Origin: Mugil cephalus
Taxonomy: Eukaryota > Chordata > Actinopteri > Mugiliformes > Mugilidae
Assembly: GCF_022458985.1 (NCBI RefSeq)
Contig: NC_061783.1
Coordinates: forward strand, 15,259,913 to 15,323,912
Direction: 5' to 3'
Length of the DNA stretch: 64,000 nt
Below, one piece after another: positions 11,501 to 26,500 of this stretch. Positions within the stretch are counted from its first letter, which is position 1, and each line of letters begins with the position of its first letter. The notes beneath the pieces are model-generated. The model saw only the letters and a list, made by a program, of their open reading frames with translations, was not told the DNA's origin and searched no databases. Position numbers and translations under genes: made by a program.

Positions 11501-14500
11501 ACTAGATGTGGTTTTGCAATGGATCGATTTTCACGGAGAAACGATGCCAAGGAAAACCGAAGAAAAAAAGATCGCTACGTGTGAACGTGGCCTTATTCTG
11601 ATAGTGTCTTACCAGGTGGCGCCCCCTTGAGACAGCACTGTGCACTTGCAGAAGGGCGCCGCTCTCCTCATACACCTCTGCAGACCAAATGCAGCAGTTG
11701 ACGTGGGCCCACTCGTTTTGTCCCAAGTACAAGAGCCGTCCTGCGTCCTATCAGAACAGAAAAGCCATTTCATATTGTTAGATACCCAGCAAGGAGTGGA
11801 AACATACAGTGTGTGTGATATATCCCAGTGTCTACATTACACAATAGACCAAACAATGAAAATTAGTTGGCAATGTTGCACAGAAGGAAGGATGAACTCA
11901 CTCTGGGAGCAGAGTCTCCATACTGTTGGCACAGTGCACACTGCCTCACGTCTTCTGTCTTGTTGGACTCTGAAGGACGAGATTAAAAAAATATAGAGAT
12001 ACTTTCTCATTCTTTAGGTGTCGTGATAGAGAAGCAGATACAGACATACCGTGAGAATAGGGAGGAAGTCTGTGTGATGTTTTGGACTGCTGTGCAGTGA
12101 CTGAGGACAGCATGGAGTCCGTTTTCTCCTCCTTTGGCTGGTATGTCCTCTCCACACACTGTGCATAGCTGTGCTCCTTAGAAGGTGGAAGAACCGCCTC
12201 CGGAAGCATCCCACTAGAAGATAAGAGCAGAAACATCTGAGACATGTACCAAAGAGTCTCAAATGGCACTTCTATAGTTTCCTTTAGAAAAATTGTGAAA
12301 TGTACTTACATTGGGAATTCTTCTGAAAAGGATTCCCACTTCTTTAGAGTGAGTGCAGGAAACCAGCTTAAAACTCGCTTCATCACCTGTAAGAAATTAC
12401 AACCGACGTAAGATCAAAAGCAAACAAACGCCCTCGAGACGAGGCTGTTCACACCTGATCCCTGAGCACACTGTAACATGAGAAGAGGGGCGGGGGAGCG
12501 GGAGTTTACCTTATCATAGTGGGCCCTGGCCTGAACGGTCGGTCTCTGATCCTCAGGGAGAAGTTCCTCTTCCTTCAACCACTTACTCATCACAGCAGCC
12601 ACATCTGTATGGAAAGCTTTCTGGGTGGGCGACAGGAAAATAAGAGGCTTCAGTCAGGAGAGAGATTCAGACAAGTATTAGGCAGTTTCTATATTGTGAT
12701 TTTATTGGGGACTGATCCTGTTCAGACACAGGGAGAGGTCATCATGTGCTGGTTCCCATAATGAATAGATTATGAGGACAGATATACTCACTATTGAGGT
12801 GTAACCGCCCTCTTTAAACTTCAGCTCCATAGCTTGTAGATCACAGACTGGACGCTGTTTCCGGTCAAATGGTGGGATGTTTGCTTCCTGACACTGAAAG
12901 ATAATAAATAGCATTAGGAATAAAAGCTGCTTGAAGGAGAAACTGCTTCTTCCTGTTTGTTTCTGCACGTTATCTCACCGCATTACAGGTAACTAGGTGC
13001 TGAGTGCTGGTGGATGAGAGCAGGTTGATGAGCACCTCCTCCAGCCCGGCCATCAACCTGCTCTGCAGACCCTCCTTCAAGCTGCTGTGTTCGGTTTGAT
13101 GCTGACTGCAGGGTGTACAGACGAAATCCACTTTTTCCGGCTGACTTGAAAGGAGCCCAAAGAGCTCTTCTGCAACACGGAAAACACAAACAACATTTTA
13201 AAATACGTCACATGTATTTTTTTATTATGGATATTTTTAGAACGTTAAATGTCTCTCATTTGACAATGTTTGGTATAGGCTGAGTATTCTCACCTGAGAG
13301 TCCTTCACATGTGTAATGAATCCAGTGGCTGCACTCTGAACACTGAATCATCTGTGGGAGTCGGCTGCCGTCTTCGTAGCACTTATGGCAGACAGTGCAG
13401 AAGTTACCTGAACGCACAAAACATCCACAAGTCTCACATTTGACCTGTAAACACACACCTTGCATGCCAACCCCCACCACTCTTCTAAGCAACACAGACT
13501 TGTACTGGACCACGAAGCACTGTGTCCATTTTAAGCTTTGTCCTACTTCCTGTTGCTATGCCCTGATGAAGACCAATATGGCCGCAATTCAGGCCCATGT
13601 GCATTTAGCCAGTTTTTGTCATGTTTAAATAAAGGCTTTTTATACTTTTTCAACCCCAGAATCCCTTTGAAATCTTTTCTTTTTTGATCTGTCACTTCAC
13701 CCGTCGCAAATAGAGCACCTGAGGAAAGAACTATTTTGAAATCTCCTGAGCGCTCTCTGATGTCTTCTAAGCAACACAGACTTGTTTTTGGTTATCTTAA
13801 GAATTAGCCTTCGGGAACTACCGATGTCTTACCTTTGTCATGGAGACAGGTGCAGTCGGGACACAGGTCCTGATCGTGATTCCAGGCCAAGTCCCAGGTC
13901 TTTCCAGGAGTCACGCCGCAACTTTTGCACCGTATGCATGTCATGCACACCTACACAAACATAAACAGGTCACAGAAAGAAAGTCTTTACGACTTAGACA
14001 TACGAAAAAAAAGTAAAGGCAAGGAGATTTCTGAATAAATAAATGTTATTAAAGCATTTACCCAGGGCATGCTGCAGTTCATAGGCTTAGGGTATGTTGG
14101 TCCCAAACAAGAAGGGTGGAAGGAGGTTTGGCATCTTCTGCACTGCAACACAGGCTATGTGAAAAAAACAACAAAAGAGTAAATCATTTTTGGATTATGA
14201 TCGTAACACCTTGGATCACATACAGAGTAAGAAAAATGTTGCATGCTACATTCTTTAGAATTAATATAAAAGAAATTTGAATGTTCATGTATTTTTTTTT
14301 ATTTGTTATTTTTTTAAATAACTTGAGTAAGTTGTTTTGTTTTTGTACATTTGTTGACCTCCTACCTTCGAGCTCTTGCTTCTACGCCCACACACATGAC
14401 AGAACTTGCAGCGCCTGCAGCACCAGTTCTCCTTGTTCTCCTCCTGGGGGCGCTCCTCGGGCGACAGGCAGAAACTGTGGAAAGGCTCGCAGCAGATCTG

Positions 14501-17500
14501 GCAGAAAATCATCTGAAGGAAGTGGCAGACAAATAAGTGAATAAAATCGTTATAGGGGCGGGAGCGGATTCACAACAGAACTCCACTTCTAAGAGCTTCC
14601 CAAAGATCAGGGTCCGTTTGAATTACCTCGTATCGGCCTTTACTGGCGCACAGCAGACAGACGGGTTGAGGAGTGGTCGGGACAGAAGTGAGGACGCTGA
14701 GTCCTCCCATTAGCCATACGTTCTGGACAGCACAGTCCTCCTGGTAGACACAAGGCAAACAGCAGCATGAGGAACGTTGGTTTCTCCTCTATTAGTCTGT
14801 GGGTGCACTAGCAGCATTGGGTGGTCGCCCACATGTTGTATCACTCATCACACACTCTGCTCGAGTCTCCTGATATAACAGCAGGTAGGAAGTTTTATTT
14901 GTAGTATGAACATTTGAGCCATTTAATAACTTTAGAGTTTGTTCTCTTTACAGTGCAGTGTTTTCACTTCCAGTGAGGACAAACAAATATTAATAAACCT
15001 CCCCTCTCCCCAGAAATAGCTATTTAAGAAAGCTTATAAGGCTTGAGTAAAAACAGATTTGAAGTCGATAGAAATAATTCAGGAATTTTATATCATAGAA
15101 TAACTGGAATGACTGACTTTGACAGTGAAAAATATTTAAAAAAACAGGGAATCTTAATGGACCTTGAGGTAACTTTCCTACCGTTTCCCATCTATCTTGT
15201 TCCTATTTTCTTTAACCTGGATGCTGGTTCTGTAAACTTTCAATAGACAACCACAGATAAATGGGACCCGCAACCTTTAGTCATATAATGTACATGACTC
15301 CTTTCCTCTTTGCTTTTTCACATAATATCAACAGGGTTTAGTTTAGGTACGACTGTTCTCTGTGGCGTCCCTTTGTGTGTGTGTAAAAATTAAGTATAAC
15401 AACCTACAAGGCTTTCTCTGCACTGCACTGAGATCTCTTGTAGAAATAAAAACATCTATTCATGTATATTTTATACAGTCCATCTTAAATACACCCCAGT
15501 GAGATATGATCTAAAAATGTCACCAGATACAGGTGCACACTCACCTTGAAGTCTACTCGGATCTTGTGCTTGCTCTGCAACAGGCCCTTTTGGGGAAATC
15601 CGTTAGTTAACCCTGCCAGGGTGTTCACTGATGCACACTCTGCAGGATTCTGGGAACGAAGGACATAGTGTTTGTCAGTTGGACAGTTTTGCAGCACTGT
15701 CCCTTTTACAGATGAGTCCTTCTCGTCTTCTTCAGGACGCTCCTCCCGTCTGTCCTCCTGTTCCACTCGTGTGCCCTCCTCCTGTAACTCTGTGCCTGGA
15801 TTGGTAGCTGGAGGGGGCTCGGGCACAGTTTCATCTGTCTTTATATCTGTCTTTGTATCTGTCTCGGCTTTTTGTGTCTCTGTCAAATCGTCTGGGTGCT
15901 GCACCTCAGACTCTGATTGTCCCTGAGAAGACAACTGTGACGAAACCTCTCCCAAAGCCGAGTGCCGTGAGCTGCGAGGCTGTTGCTGAGGTGATAATGA
16001 CACAGAGTTGTGCGAAGTCAAGGCCGACTTCACCACAGACTGAGGTAAACGATGCAAACGCAACAGCAGAGATTTCTGAGGACAGTTTGCTACGGGACGT
16101 GGTGAGAGCGGAGAAGTGGGGTGCGTTTCAGGCCGGGACAATTCTGGAGGAGGGTTTGTTTCAGAAAGTGACGATTGCAAAATAGCAGGCTGTGTTACAA
16201 GCTGGACCAGCAGTGGATGCGACTGATCCACACACTGGGGCGGCCGGTGCGGTAAAAACAGAGCAGCAGACTGCAGGACAGAATCAGGCAGGCGGTGTAA
16301 GTGTATTTGGAGCTGCCGCCGCAGCTTCGGCTTTGGGCTCCCGGACGGTCTGGGCTCGGGGAAAGTTTCTGTGGGATCCGTCTCTTCGGTGTTCTCCTGT
16401 GCCTGTGGAGGAGGGGACTGCCTAAGCCAACCAGCGAGACAGGTTCCAAAGTTGCACTAGTACTAGGGACATGCAGAGGCGGCGGCGGCGGCCGGCAGCA
16501 GCCAAAGTGGCAGAGAAAGGGAGGAGCACCACGGCTCCGAGAGCAATTTGTTAGCCAGGAATAAGAATTAATAAAAAGATAAAGGAGACTGTAGGTAATG
16601 TAATCAGCCGCAGCACATACTCACACACACAAAGTGTTGAGTGGATGTTAACACGCACACTAGCAAAGTACTAGGAAATCATAAAAGTTGATCTGTTGAT
16701 GACAATCTGCTAAAAAAAAAGCAAAAAACTGAACACTAATTAAATTAACTGCTAACAGATTAAATGTGCAGCAAGAAATGAAAAACAGTGAAATATGGGA
16801 AATTATAAATTCTTATCACTACACTTGGAAAATGGATTATGAGGCTTATACTGTATATAAAAAATAAAAGATGCTGCACCTGGCATGTTGCATGCAGCAA
16901 ATACACACAAAGCGTTCATTAAAAAAGAGCCACAATTACACAGTTTTGGCACAAGCTCTTGCTGCAACCTCTGCAATTGCTGCAAACTTTACTCAGAGAC
17001 TTGCAAAGGATTCGAGCATCACAGATTTCAAGGTGAGTAAATAAGCAAGAATCATACTAACAGAAAAATCTTTCAAGGCGCAGCAGCAGCAGCAGCAGCA
17101 GGGGTTTGACAGAGGACGAACAACATGCTCAAAAAAAAGCTTTGTTTGATTAAAATTAGATTTAAAAAAAAAAAGCTTGAATAAGTGGAAACAAAGAGTC
17201 ACAGCCAACATTCACACATGATACTTCGAGGACAAGAGGGAAATCTGAGGTGTGAGGAAGCATCGCTGGCTTTTACTGATCAGCTGGGACTATTATTATT
17301 ATTATAGTAACAATGGACACATTTAAATAAATGCACTATTGTTTTTAATTCGGATTAGAAAATAATTAGAATTATTACTTAGAAAATTAGATATAATTAG
17401 AAAATATTACTTTCCTCTGTGTAATACCGCAAAATTTAGTTATTTGATGGAGCGACTCAACATTTTTAAATGAGCCACTACACCTGAACATGAATAAAGA

Positions 17501-20500
17501 TCTCAAAAAGCACTCGTCGACACATGGGACTGATGTATACCATGCATAACACGTACACAATAACAGCTTAACTCATCCACACTTTATAAAATGAGTTAAA
17601 CACATGCATTATGAAAGAATTAAAGTCAGAAACAGAAGGCTGGATTTGAAAGGTGTTATTAGAAATACTCGTTCAAACCTATTTGATTAAAAGTGAAGAA
17701 CTGAAAGTGAGACCTGGTCAAAGTGTATTATTTGGAAATAACAAACTAAAAATTGGTTAAAATAAATAAAGAACTTTGTCTTAAAAATTCATTAATTTAG
17801 TGTAGTAAGATACTTTGGATCCATCAATAGAGGCAACGTCCATATTCCAATAATACAGTGTGACCCAGGTTTGTTGAGACAGTAAAATAGAAGCGAGGGG
17901 GTAACACCTGCTCCATCGGTTTTACCTTGTAAGCTCTCGGTCTGCTGCCGACTCCTTTGGTGAACGGCCGCCGATGCCTCACTAACTCGGCTGGTGGGTC
18001 TTCAGGGAGCGACACGCCGTCTTGAGGAGCAAGATCTCCAAAGCAAGACACACAACCTTAAGACACAATTCTCATTCTTTGGGAATATAATACCCTTCAC
18101 TGGCGAAGTGCATCTCATTCTGGCTTCTTCTAAACCAAGTCTGTGACATTTTTTCAAAGCTAATCTGACAAAAAGCAGTGTCTTTTGTGGATTTGCAGGC
18201 AGGACTATAGGACAGGTCTGCTGTCTTTCTTTCCAATTTTGACCATTAGTGATTTATTTTATGTTTTTCAAATTGGTGGTATTATTATCTATTATTGAGA
18301 TAAACATTTGTTGACACTAATTCTCCTCTCAGGTGCCACTAACCTCCTGAGACCTGAACGTTTGTTTGGCATGACTTTTTAATTTCTCCAATTTCTCTTT
18401 GTGATTAGCAGGACCTAAGAACTATAAAAACTAAGCATCGTCATTTTAACAGGAAGTAGTTTTTGGGAAAAAATTATGTCCTTATATGTGGACACAGAGA
18501 TTATTCCACTCAATATTATAATAAAGTCACCATTATGTAACAAAACATAAAACTACATAATAAACTAGAAAAGATAATAAGCATAAATAAACAAAAATTT
18601 AAATTGTAAAATTTGATGAGGTTGTGAACCATGTCCACGTTTGTTATGTGTAGAATGAATCTGCTGAAATGCCCGCTATCATATGTCTTCACAAATAGTA
18701 CCTTATTAAGAGGATAAAAGTTTAAATGAGGCAGAATAAGCTGCCACAAACCTAATACTTAATGTCCCCATAAGAGGACACTGGGTCTCAGGAGGTTAAA
18801 TGAAAGACAGGAACAGAAAGCTGCAACATGGAGAGTAACTAAAGGGACAAGTTAAAGTGGTTCATGTTGTCTTTTCTGTCAGACACCAGCACGTCAGAGG
18901 AAATAAGGAACTGTTTGTGTGTGTGTGTTACATTGTTATTACCATGCCACACACAGAGGTCTGACAGAAAACGGCAATATAACTCTTTGCAACACAATTA
19001 TTTCCCAGTAAACAGTAAACATCTGGCTTGCATCAAAGGATTTGTGCAGCAGAGTGAATACTGAGAAAATTGCACTCTAAGTTTATCTTTTTATAAGAGA
19101 TTATGCACTGATGTTATCAGAAAAACATTTTGTCTGATCGTGACCTTTGGAGAGAGCAACAAAGCTCTTGCAAACTATATGAAAAAAATACTCAAACAAG
19201 TAGAAGCGTTCATGCCTCAGTTACCTGGGTTTCTTGCAGCTGCTGCGTCTGACTTCACTGTCAATTTATCCATCTTATCCACTTCCTCTTGTTCTTCTGC
19301 TTCGTCCTCCTCCTCTTCGTCTTCTTCCTCAGACTCCGATTTGAGCAGTTTGCTGTAGGAGCGTGGTTTGATCTTACGCAGGGACTCTTTTTTGACTCCG
19401 GTCGACATTGAGGAGGATCCTTCGTCTGCATCGCCAAAGCTCCAGTTTGTATCATCGCCGCTCGAAATAGGCTGGACTGTGAGACAATTGATTAATGGTT
19501 AATTACACAGATGTCTAAATACTTACTACTACTGCTGATTTTATCCCTGTTAATGCAGAGAAGGAATCACAGAAAACTCATGTGGTCAAACTGAACAAGA
19601 AATCACAGACATACCTTTGAACGGCCTGATAATTCGCTCAATCTTCGCCTTCTCAATCCGCTCACACTTCTTATATCTACGTGCAGAAGAAAGGTCAAAA
19701 TGTGATTACACACTTGAGGTAAAGTTCTCGTGTACCCATCCAGAAATGTGTTTAACTGTAAGAGTCGACTTGCCTTCATTAACTGGATAGTTTAATATGT
19801 GTTACTGTAAAGAAATGAAAAGTATTTTCACGTTTTATGTACAAGACGTCTGAACCTACAAACTTAAGAGTATTTCAGGTAGGGATGTCCCAATCAAGTG
19901 TTTTTCTCCCCCGATCCTTGTCTCAATATGATTAAAATAAACAAAATAAACAAAATATCCAAATGTTTCCAGGAAACTTTCGTCTATTTTTAAAGGTGAG
20001 ATGCACCTTTGCAAATTGTTCTTGTTTCAGTATAGCCTTTGTCATCGTCTCATAATGGAAATATTTTTGCACATTTCAGACAACATTGTGCTTGCGTTGC
20101 TTTTCCTATTACCCTCCAAAGAATATCTCTCTTCCCTCCCTAAAATCACCTCTCCCTAAAACCCTCCCTCCACACACACTGGACGCTCACCTCCTCAGTT
20201 CTGAATTTAACCTGACGGAGAAAAGGCACAGAGAAATCACATAGCCCTCTCATGGCTTATGTCACTGTGACGTCACGACATTAGCTCGAGGCAAAACAGA
20301 GGGAGGCTTGAACCAACACCATCACCTGCAAAAATGTTGTCTTGCTGTATTTTCGGGTGCCAAAACCGAAAAAGCAAAAACATTAACTTGAAGTTTCATC
20401 CAAGAAAGTATTGGAGGGATACAATCGTCAACACCACTGTGTTTGCAGTGCACACTTGATATCAGGTCAGATTAATGTGTAATGCATCATCAGTTTCAGC

Positions 20501-23500
20501 CTGGATAATGTTATAGTTTACACTAAATTGTGACTGAAATTACGTTAAGTTATTTATTATTGTTACATGTTAATGCTATTGCTAACTGCTAGCTAGTGTC
20601 CGAGCAGACACCCCTGAAGAGCATATTAGTATACTCTCTATGTGATTGCCAAAACAACGTTGAAATATGCTAACCGGCGTTTACAAGCTAGCGTGTTTGA
20701 GATGTTTTGCCTCCAGCTAAGCCCCGCCGCTCAAACTGTCACAATGTTTACATGCTGTGAAGGGGTCTATTTGTGTTGTCCATGAATAAAAAAATTACTT
20801 TACCATTTACCTTTGTGCTCTTTATTTTTTTAGACCATGAGGATTTACAACTATTTCACGAGAGTTGGTCAAAAGGAAAAGACTCCAGATGTAATGTAGT
20901 TAATGTAGCTTGTACAGGCTGCCAAATCTAATATCCACTGTATTACTGTAATTTAAAAATGGACTCATACAAAATGGATGATCTTATTCTAAAACAGTAG
21001 ATGGAATTATCCACTATTTATTTTTCAAATCTTTAGCGCAAGCAGAAGAGAAAGAAGGGACTGAAGAAGATGTGGTTTTAGTTTATGTCAGACCTATATC
21101 CCCAAAAAGACCGACCTTAACTGAATCCCAATACCGATACGTTTAAAAATGCCTGGATCAACCCCAATACAGATCAGGACATCCCTAATATCAGACACCG
21201 CTTAAACATTTCAGAAAGTGATTTATCAGGGTATATGATTTTCACCAAAATCACTGGTTGGATGTGTTCATAGATTCGATCGATGCATATTTGCTTTGTT
21301 GTGGGGAGTTAAAAGGTTGTCTGGGAAATGGCCTGAGTGGCTTCGTTCAAGGCTCCAAGAAGTTAGCACCTGTCTAAAAAACCCACAAGAGTTTAAACAT
21401 ACATGAAGTGATGTGACATTTTGTGAGCTTAAGAGATGCTGGAAGGTACTTCATGTAATCTTTGGACAGGGTCAGATGAGCTCACTCATTGTTTTCAGTC
21501 TTTACACCAAGCTAAGAAACCTGACGGCACCACCACACAGACATGAGAGTGGTATCGATCTTCTCATTTAACATCATGAAAGTGGATACCTCCCTAAAGG
21601 CTGAACCGTGCACATAAACCAATGGTGCTTGATCTTGAGTGCCGGTTGATCATAACGCACATTTCTTTACTTTCCAGACATGTGGTCGCTCAGAATAACG
21701 TTTCAGTGTCAAACGCGGGGACAGAAATGACTCATTTATACTGGCCAAGCGCACGCACAGTTAAATTCAGCTCATGAACTTACACGCAGCACTGCCGCTT
21801 GGTGTTGGGTCCCCCGAACTTGGGCTTATCCAGGCAGTTGATACACTTTGCGCAGTCCTCCACTACCAGGCAGCCTTTGCAGTGGCCGCAGCGCCGCGAC
21901 CGGACTCCCCCGGGTGCGTATTGACTCAGTACCTTCCTTTTTTTGAACCTGTGGCCCTTCCCCCTCCCCCTTCTCCTCCTGCGCTGGATGCTTTCCTGAG
22001 AGACCACCCACTGGGCCCTGCCCTGATCAGAGGCGTCATCGTCATCATCCGCCACATCTGCAGGCGAGAGACAGAGAGGATGGGTAAAAGAGCCACAACG
22101 CGCATTTTGAAGCATCACTACGTACACGTTGATGTGGGGGGGCGACATCTTTGGATGCCAGAGGTTATTATTCAGTCTGCTGGAGTCATTACTGATGTAA
22201 CTGCAGTAATTGGAAATCCCTAGATACTCATTTACAGGATGGTTGTCTCATACATAAGCTTGGTCTCTACAGCTACACATTACTACTTTACAATAACGTT
22301 AGGTGACTGGATGAAACCATGAAATTACTGCCTCTTACCTAAACCTTTTCGAAACTTAAGGGCATCCTCTTGAATTCCCCCAGTTGCAGTGTTTTAATAG
22401 CAAAAAGGCACAAAGCTACTCCAGACATAAAAGACATGAATCATTTTTGAATAAATGATGCGTCTGGAGTAGCCTTGCGTTTTGCTCTGGATGTGTTCAG
22501 TGAGTCTATTTGTCAAACAGCACTTCCTCACCTCATACTGAGTGATGCTCACTTGACCAGTGTTGGGTATAGCTTTCCAACAGCGGTGGCTAATCTGTGT
22601 GTGACAAAAGATATTTTTGCTGGCAAATATTTTAGTTACAACTACATTGAGCTAACAAAGCAAATGTCTTTTTTTTTTACTTTTTTTTTTTTTTTTTACT
22701 TTTTTTTTGCTCAGCTTATTAAAAGTTTGCCAAAAAAACTATGCAAATTCTACATGTTTTGATTATTATTTTTAGGTTGTGTGTTTGTAACTGCATAAGC
22801 TCAATCTTTGAAACACAATTTTAGCTTCTAAGTGTTTTTTTTCTGTTGGATACACTAGCAGAGCACCTTTGCCATAAAAACCAAACTAAAAAAACAGTTG
22901 ATTAAAAAAAAAAAGTTAACCTACCTGAGAGCTCGGTTACAGTTTGGTTTGTGAATAACTTGGCAAAGCTAAAGCTGCACACCTATCGATATGAGAGATG
23001 TGAGCTTCTGAACACGCCTGCTAAGAGTTCTACATTTTATTTCACCACCAATCAAGTATTGCTCCATACACAGAGTATGCACATGATGACGTCACAGCAA
23101 GCTGAAGTCTCCATGGTTACGGCCACTGAGTGGCAAAAAGTGACAGATGATCATGGAGATTAGCAGCGTTCGTTTGAATCATAGACTTTTATAGAGTCTA
23201 AATTGTAAAATTAATAAAACAAAAACAAAAAAAAACAGGAAAGAGCAGTTATGTGATTGACTGTACCAACAGATTTGAAAAGCAGTCAGAGATATGCTTT
23301 AACAGAAATTTCTGACATCCAAAGAAAAGAGGAGTAAATGGATCGCTGCATTACTAAGAAACAACTGGGATCCAGGGCACAGAAACCTGGTGTTGAGGTT
23401 CACATTTAGTGTCAGGAAATACTAATTTATGGTGTATTTTTTGATAAAGTAATACCTTAAGTTACTTCTTAAGATACGTTTTTCTTTTCGTAACTTTTGT

Positions 23501-26500
23501 AACTTAAACTAACTGAAACTGAGGCTAATCCACACTAGTTCGTATGGATCACAGTCGAGTCCAACTGTACTTAATATGATCTAATAATCCACATTTTTCC
23601 CAGTGTCGCTGTATTTACTGACACCCTCTATTTGGTGGCCTTTACTACTTTAGCATGCTAGCGGTTAGCCTCTCTGGTTTCTAAATGTCAACAGTTACCT
23701 AGCAACCACTTGAATGCCAAGAATCTTCTCCACACGACCTCCAACGACGTGACCACAAGTTTTCCGTTTAAAGGCAGCATACACTGTTTTGTGGTTATAT
23801 GTGTTATCACATACATTTTTACACAATGTAGTGAGAAAATTAACACTTTTTTGATGAGGGCACTCTGTGAAAAACTATGTGGTGCTTTTAATTTACCATC
23901 ATCTAATAGCTGACACACACAGAGAGACAGTACATGAGCCTGGCTCATTTATTAGTGGAGCTCTGTTGGTCAATCATTTTGACATAGGAGATGAAATAAA
24001 TACAACAATCTGGACCTATGGTAGCTCCTGTAGACAAAAAAAAAAGGAGCTGAACACAATCCACTGCTGCAACAATCGTCCCAACAAAAGTGCAACATTT
24101 CACAGCACAGAACTAACAATATAATAGATAATAAATCATTAATAAATAATTATTTCATAGCTTTTTGAAGACCCTGAACTAAACTGACAGTCCTTTGTGT
24201 TGCATTATATTTAATTTTCTGGCATTTTGACCAGATACTATCCAGGAACAATGAAGTAAACACTGACCAAGCATGTTAGCAATGATGACATGATAAACAA
24301 TGACTTGTTTTCATTTCCTGGTTTACTTTGCTGGTACCAAGGAAAAGCTGCACACATTTCACATGCAAACTAGTTGCCACATAATTTGTGTAAATTCTTT
24401 TTTTTTTTTTTTTTATAATTAGGATGATGGTGTAAACTAAAATGTCCCTGCTTATACGGGAAACTCCCGCATATTTTGTGTGTAATGCAATCTCTGTCTG
24501 CTTACAAACAACACACGGAGGTGGACTGTACCTTCGGCTACGGGAGAAAAGGTGATCCCCTCTCTCTCGTGAAGCGGCAGCGCGCTGAGTCTGGGAATGT
24601 CATCCGGCACCATCGCCCGAGGCTGCCCCAAAGCCACGGCCGCTGCCCGACACACATGTTTGATCCTGGGACCACCGAGGGGCTGCTCCTGCACCCAAAT
24701 GAGGAAATATTTGTTGTAAATTAAAAAAAAAAAAAAAAAAATCTAGTCTCTTATTCAGAGTTTCTGCAGGTTTGGACAAGTGAAATTTGAAAGACTTTTT
24801 AAGACCATTCAATTGAAGACCTACACAAAGTACAAACAATAAGAAAATCAAAGACCCGGAATTACTTTCAAAATAACAAAATTTATGGGCCAGAAGGGAT
24901 CATACTGCATATAAAGCAGTAAATTTACATAAGGATCTAGGACTTGACTAAATGTAATTTAAGATCTATGATGCAAAATATGCTCATATTTAAGACTTTT
25001 TAAAGGCCTTAAATTGGGATTATCGATTTTTTTTAAGACTCTGCAGAAACCCTATTAACTATAATGTCACAAAGGATAAAAGCAAATCCCTGAATAACAA
25101 CAGGTAAAAACAGGAGGTAAGCAGAGAGAAAAATGCTTTCACCGCGTTTATCGACCGCTCTCATTCACCACTGAATGATGGCGTAAATTATTAATGCTGT
25201 GACGGTTCAACACAACATGTTCAAACACATTCATATAATAAAAAAAACACAGTTCAGCAATTAAAACAAACAGCTAATGATGGGGTTTGTTTATACACAG
25301 AAAAGCAACATGAAAAGACACATTTGAATTTCCCCAAAGGAGATCAATAAAGTATGATCTTATCTTGCATTTTCAAGTTTAAAGTCTTACCTGAGGACTC
25401 GTATCTTTGGCAGACAGGTCAACTCTCCTCCTCCTCCTCCCACTCACGGGCACTTGTGAATCTCTCGTACCCAACTATTGGTGGAGATAAGAGAAGAGAA
25501 AACAAGCGTTTATATAAAGCGATGCCGTCACATGCTTAGGTTACTATACCTTTTTAAAAAGTTTTTTAATTTGAGGCCTTGAAATAACATGTAGTGCTTC
25601 TGCTTTTTTTTTTTTTTAGACCAGGAAATTGATTCTTACTTGTGACAACTTGAGCTGCTTCTGCTGATCAATCTTGATGAGCTGGACTTTGGCTTTCTTC
25701 AGCAGGTGGAGCATCCTCTTATTAGCTCCACTGAGGCCAATGCGAGGGCCGGGCCCACTGACTTCCAACGGCTCGCAGCTTTCCCCAGTCACGGTAGGTG
25801 CTTTATCTGTATCAACAACACATTGAATAATAAGCAACTCGAGTCGCCTTCCTAATACTTGGACACACCTATAAACTAAACAGTGAAGCAATCACAACAG
25901 CTGTTGAATTTTCTGCACTGTCAAAATAACTTTACAGTCAGTTATTCATAAATAATGAACAGAAAAATCTAATGTATCCTTACCATTGTTGCCTGTGTCT
26001 TCTGGCAACGTTTGCGAGGGCGCTTCCACGTCGGTGTTCACCACCACGGCGAGCTTCCTCACAACACCGGGAGAGTCCATCTCCTCCATCATGAGCTTGG
26101 ACCTCCGTCTCTTCCTGACCTGAGAGGTCACACCGTCGCCGTGATGCGCGTAATCCGCCTGAATGTCAGACGGACTTTTCTTCTTCTCTGCCAGTTTCAA
26201 CGTCAGTTTCTTCAGGTTCTTGTAAATCTCCATGTGGCTTGTACCCGGACCGCGCTTTGATGAGATCTTTGCCACGGCAGACGAGCTGTCGAATATAGAC
26301 ATGGAGTCGCTGTCGGACTGTAGCAAGCTGCCATCGTAACCCGACTCGTAAGGAGACGCGCTCGGTTTTCCGTCTTCTCTCTGTTGACTTTTCAGCCACG
26401 TAGACAAACAGCCCTTTGGAAAGGGAATCATCTCGGTGTCCAGGAACCTCTTTGGAGTTTTAATGACGCGGGAGGACCGCGCACTTATTACAGGAGTGGT

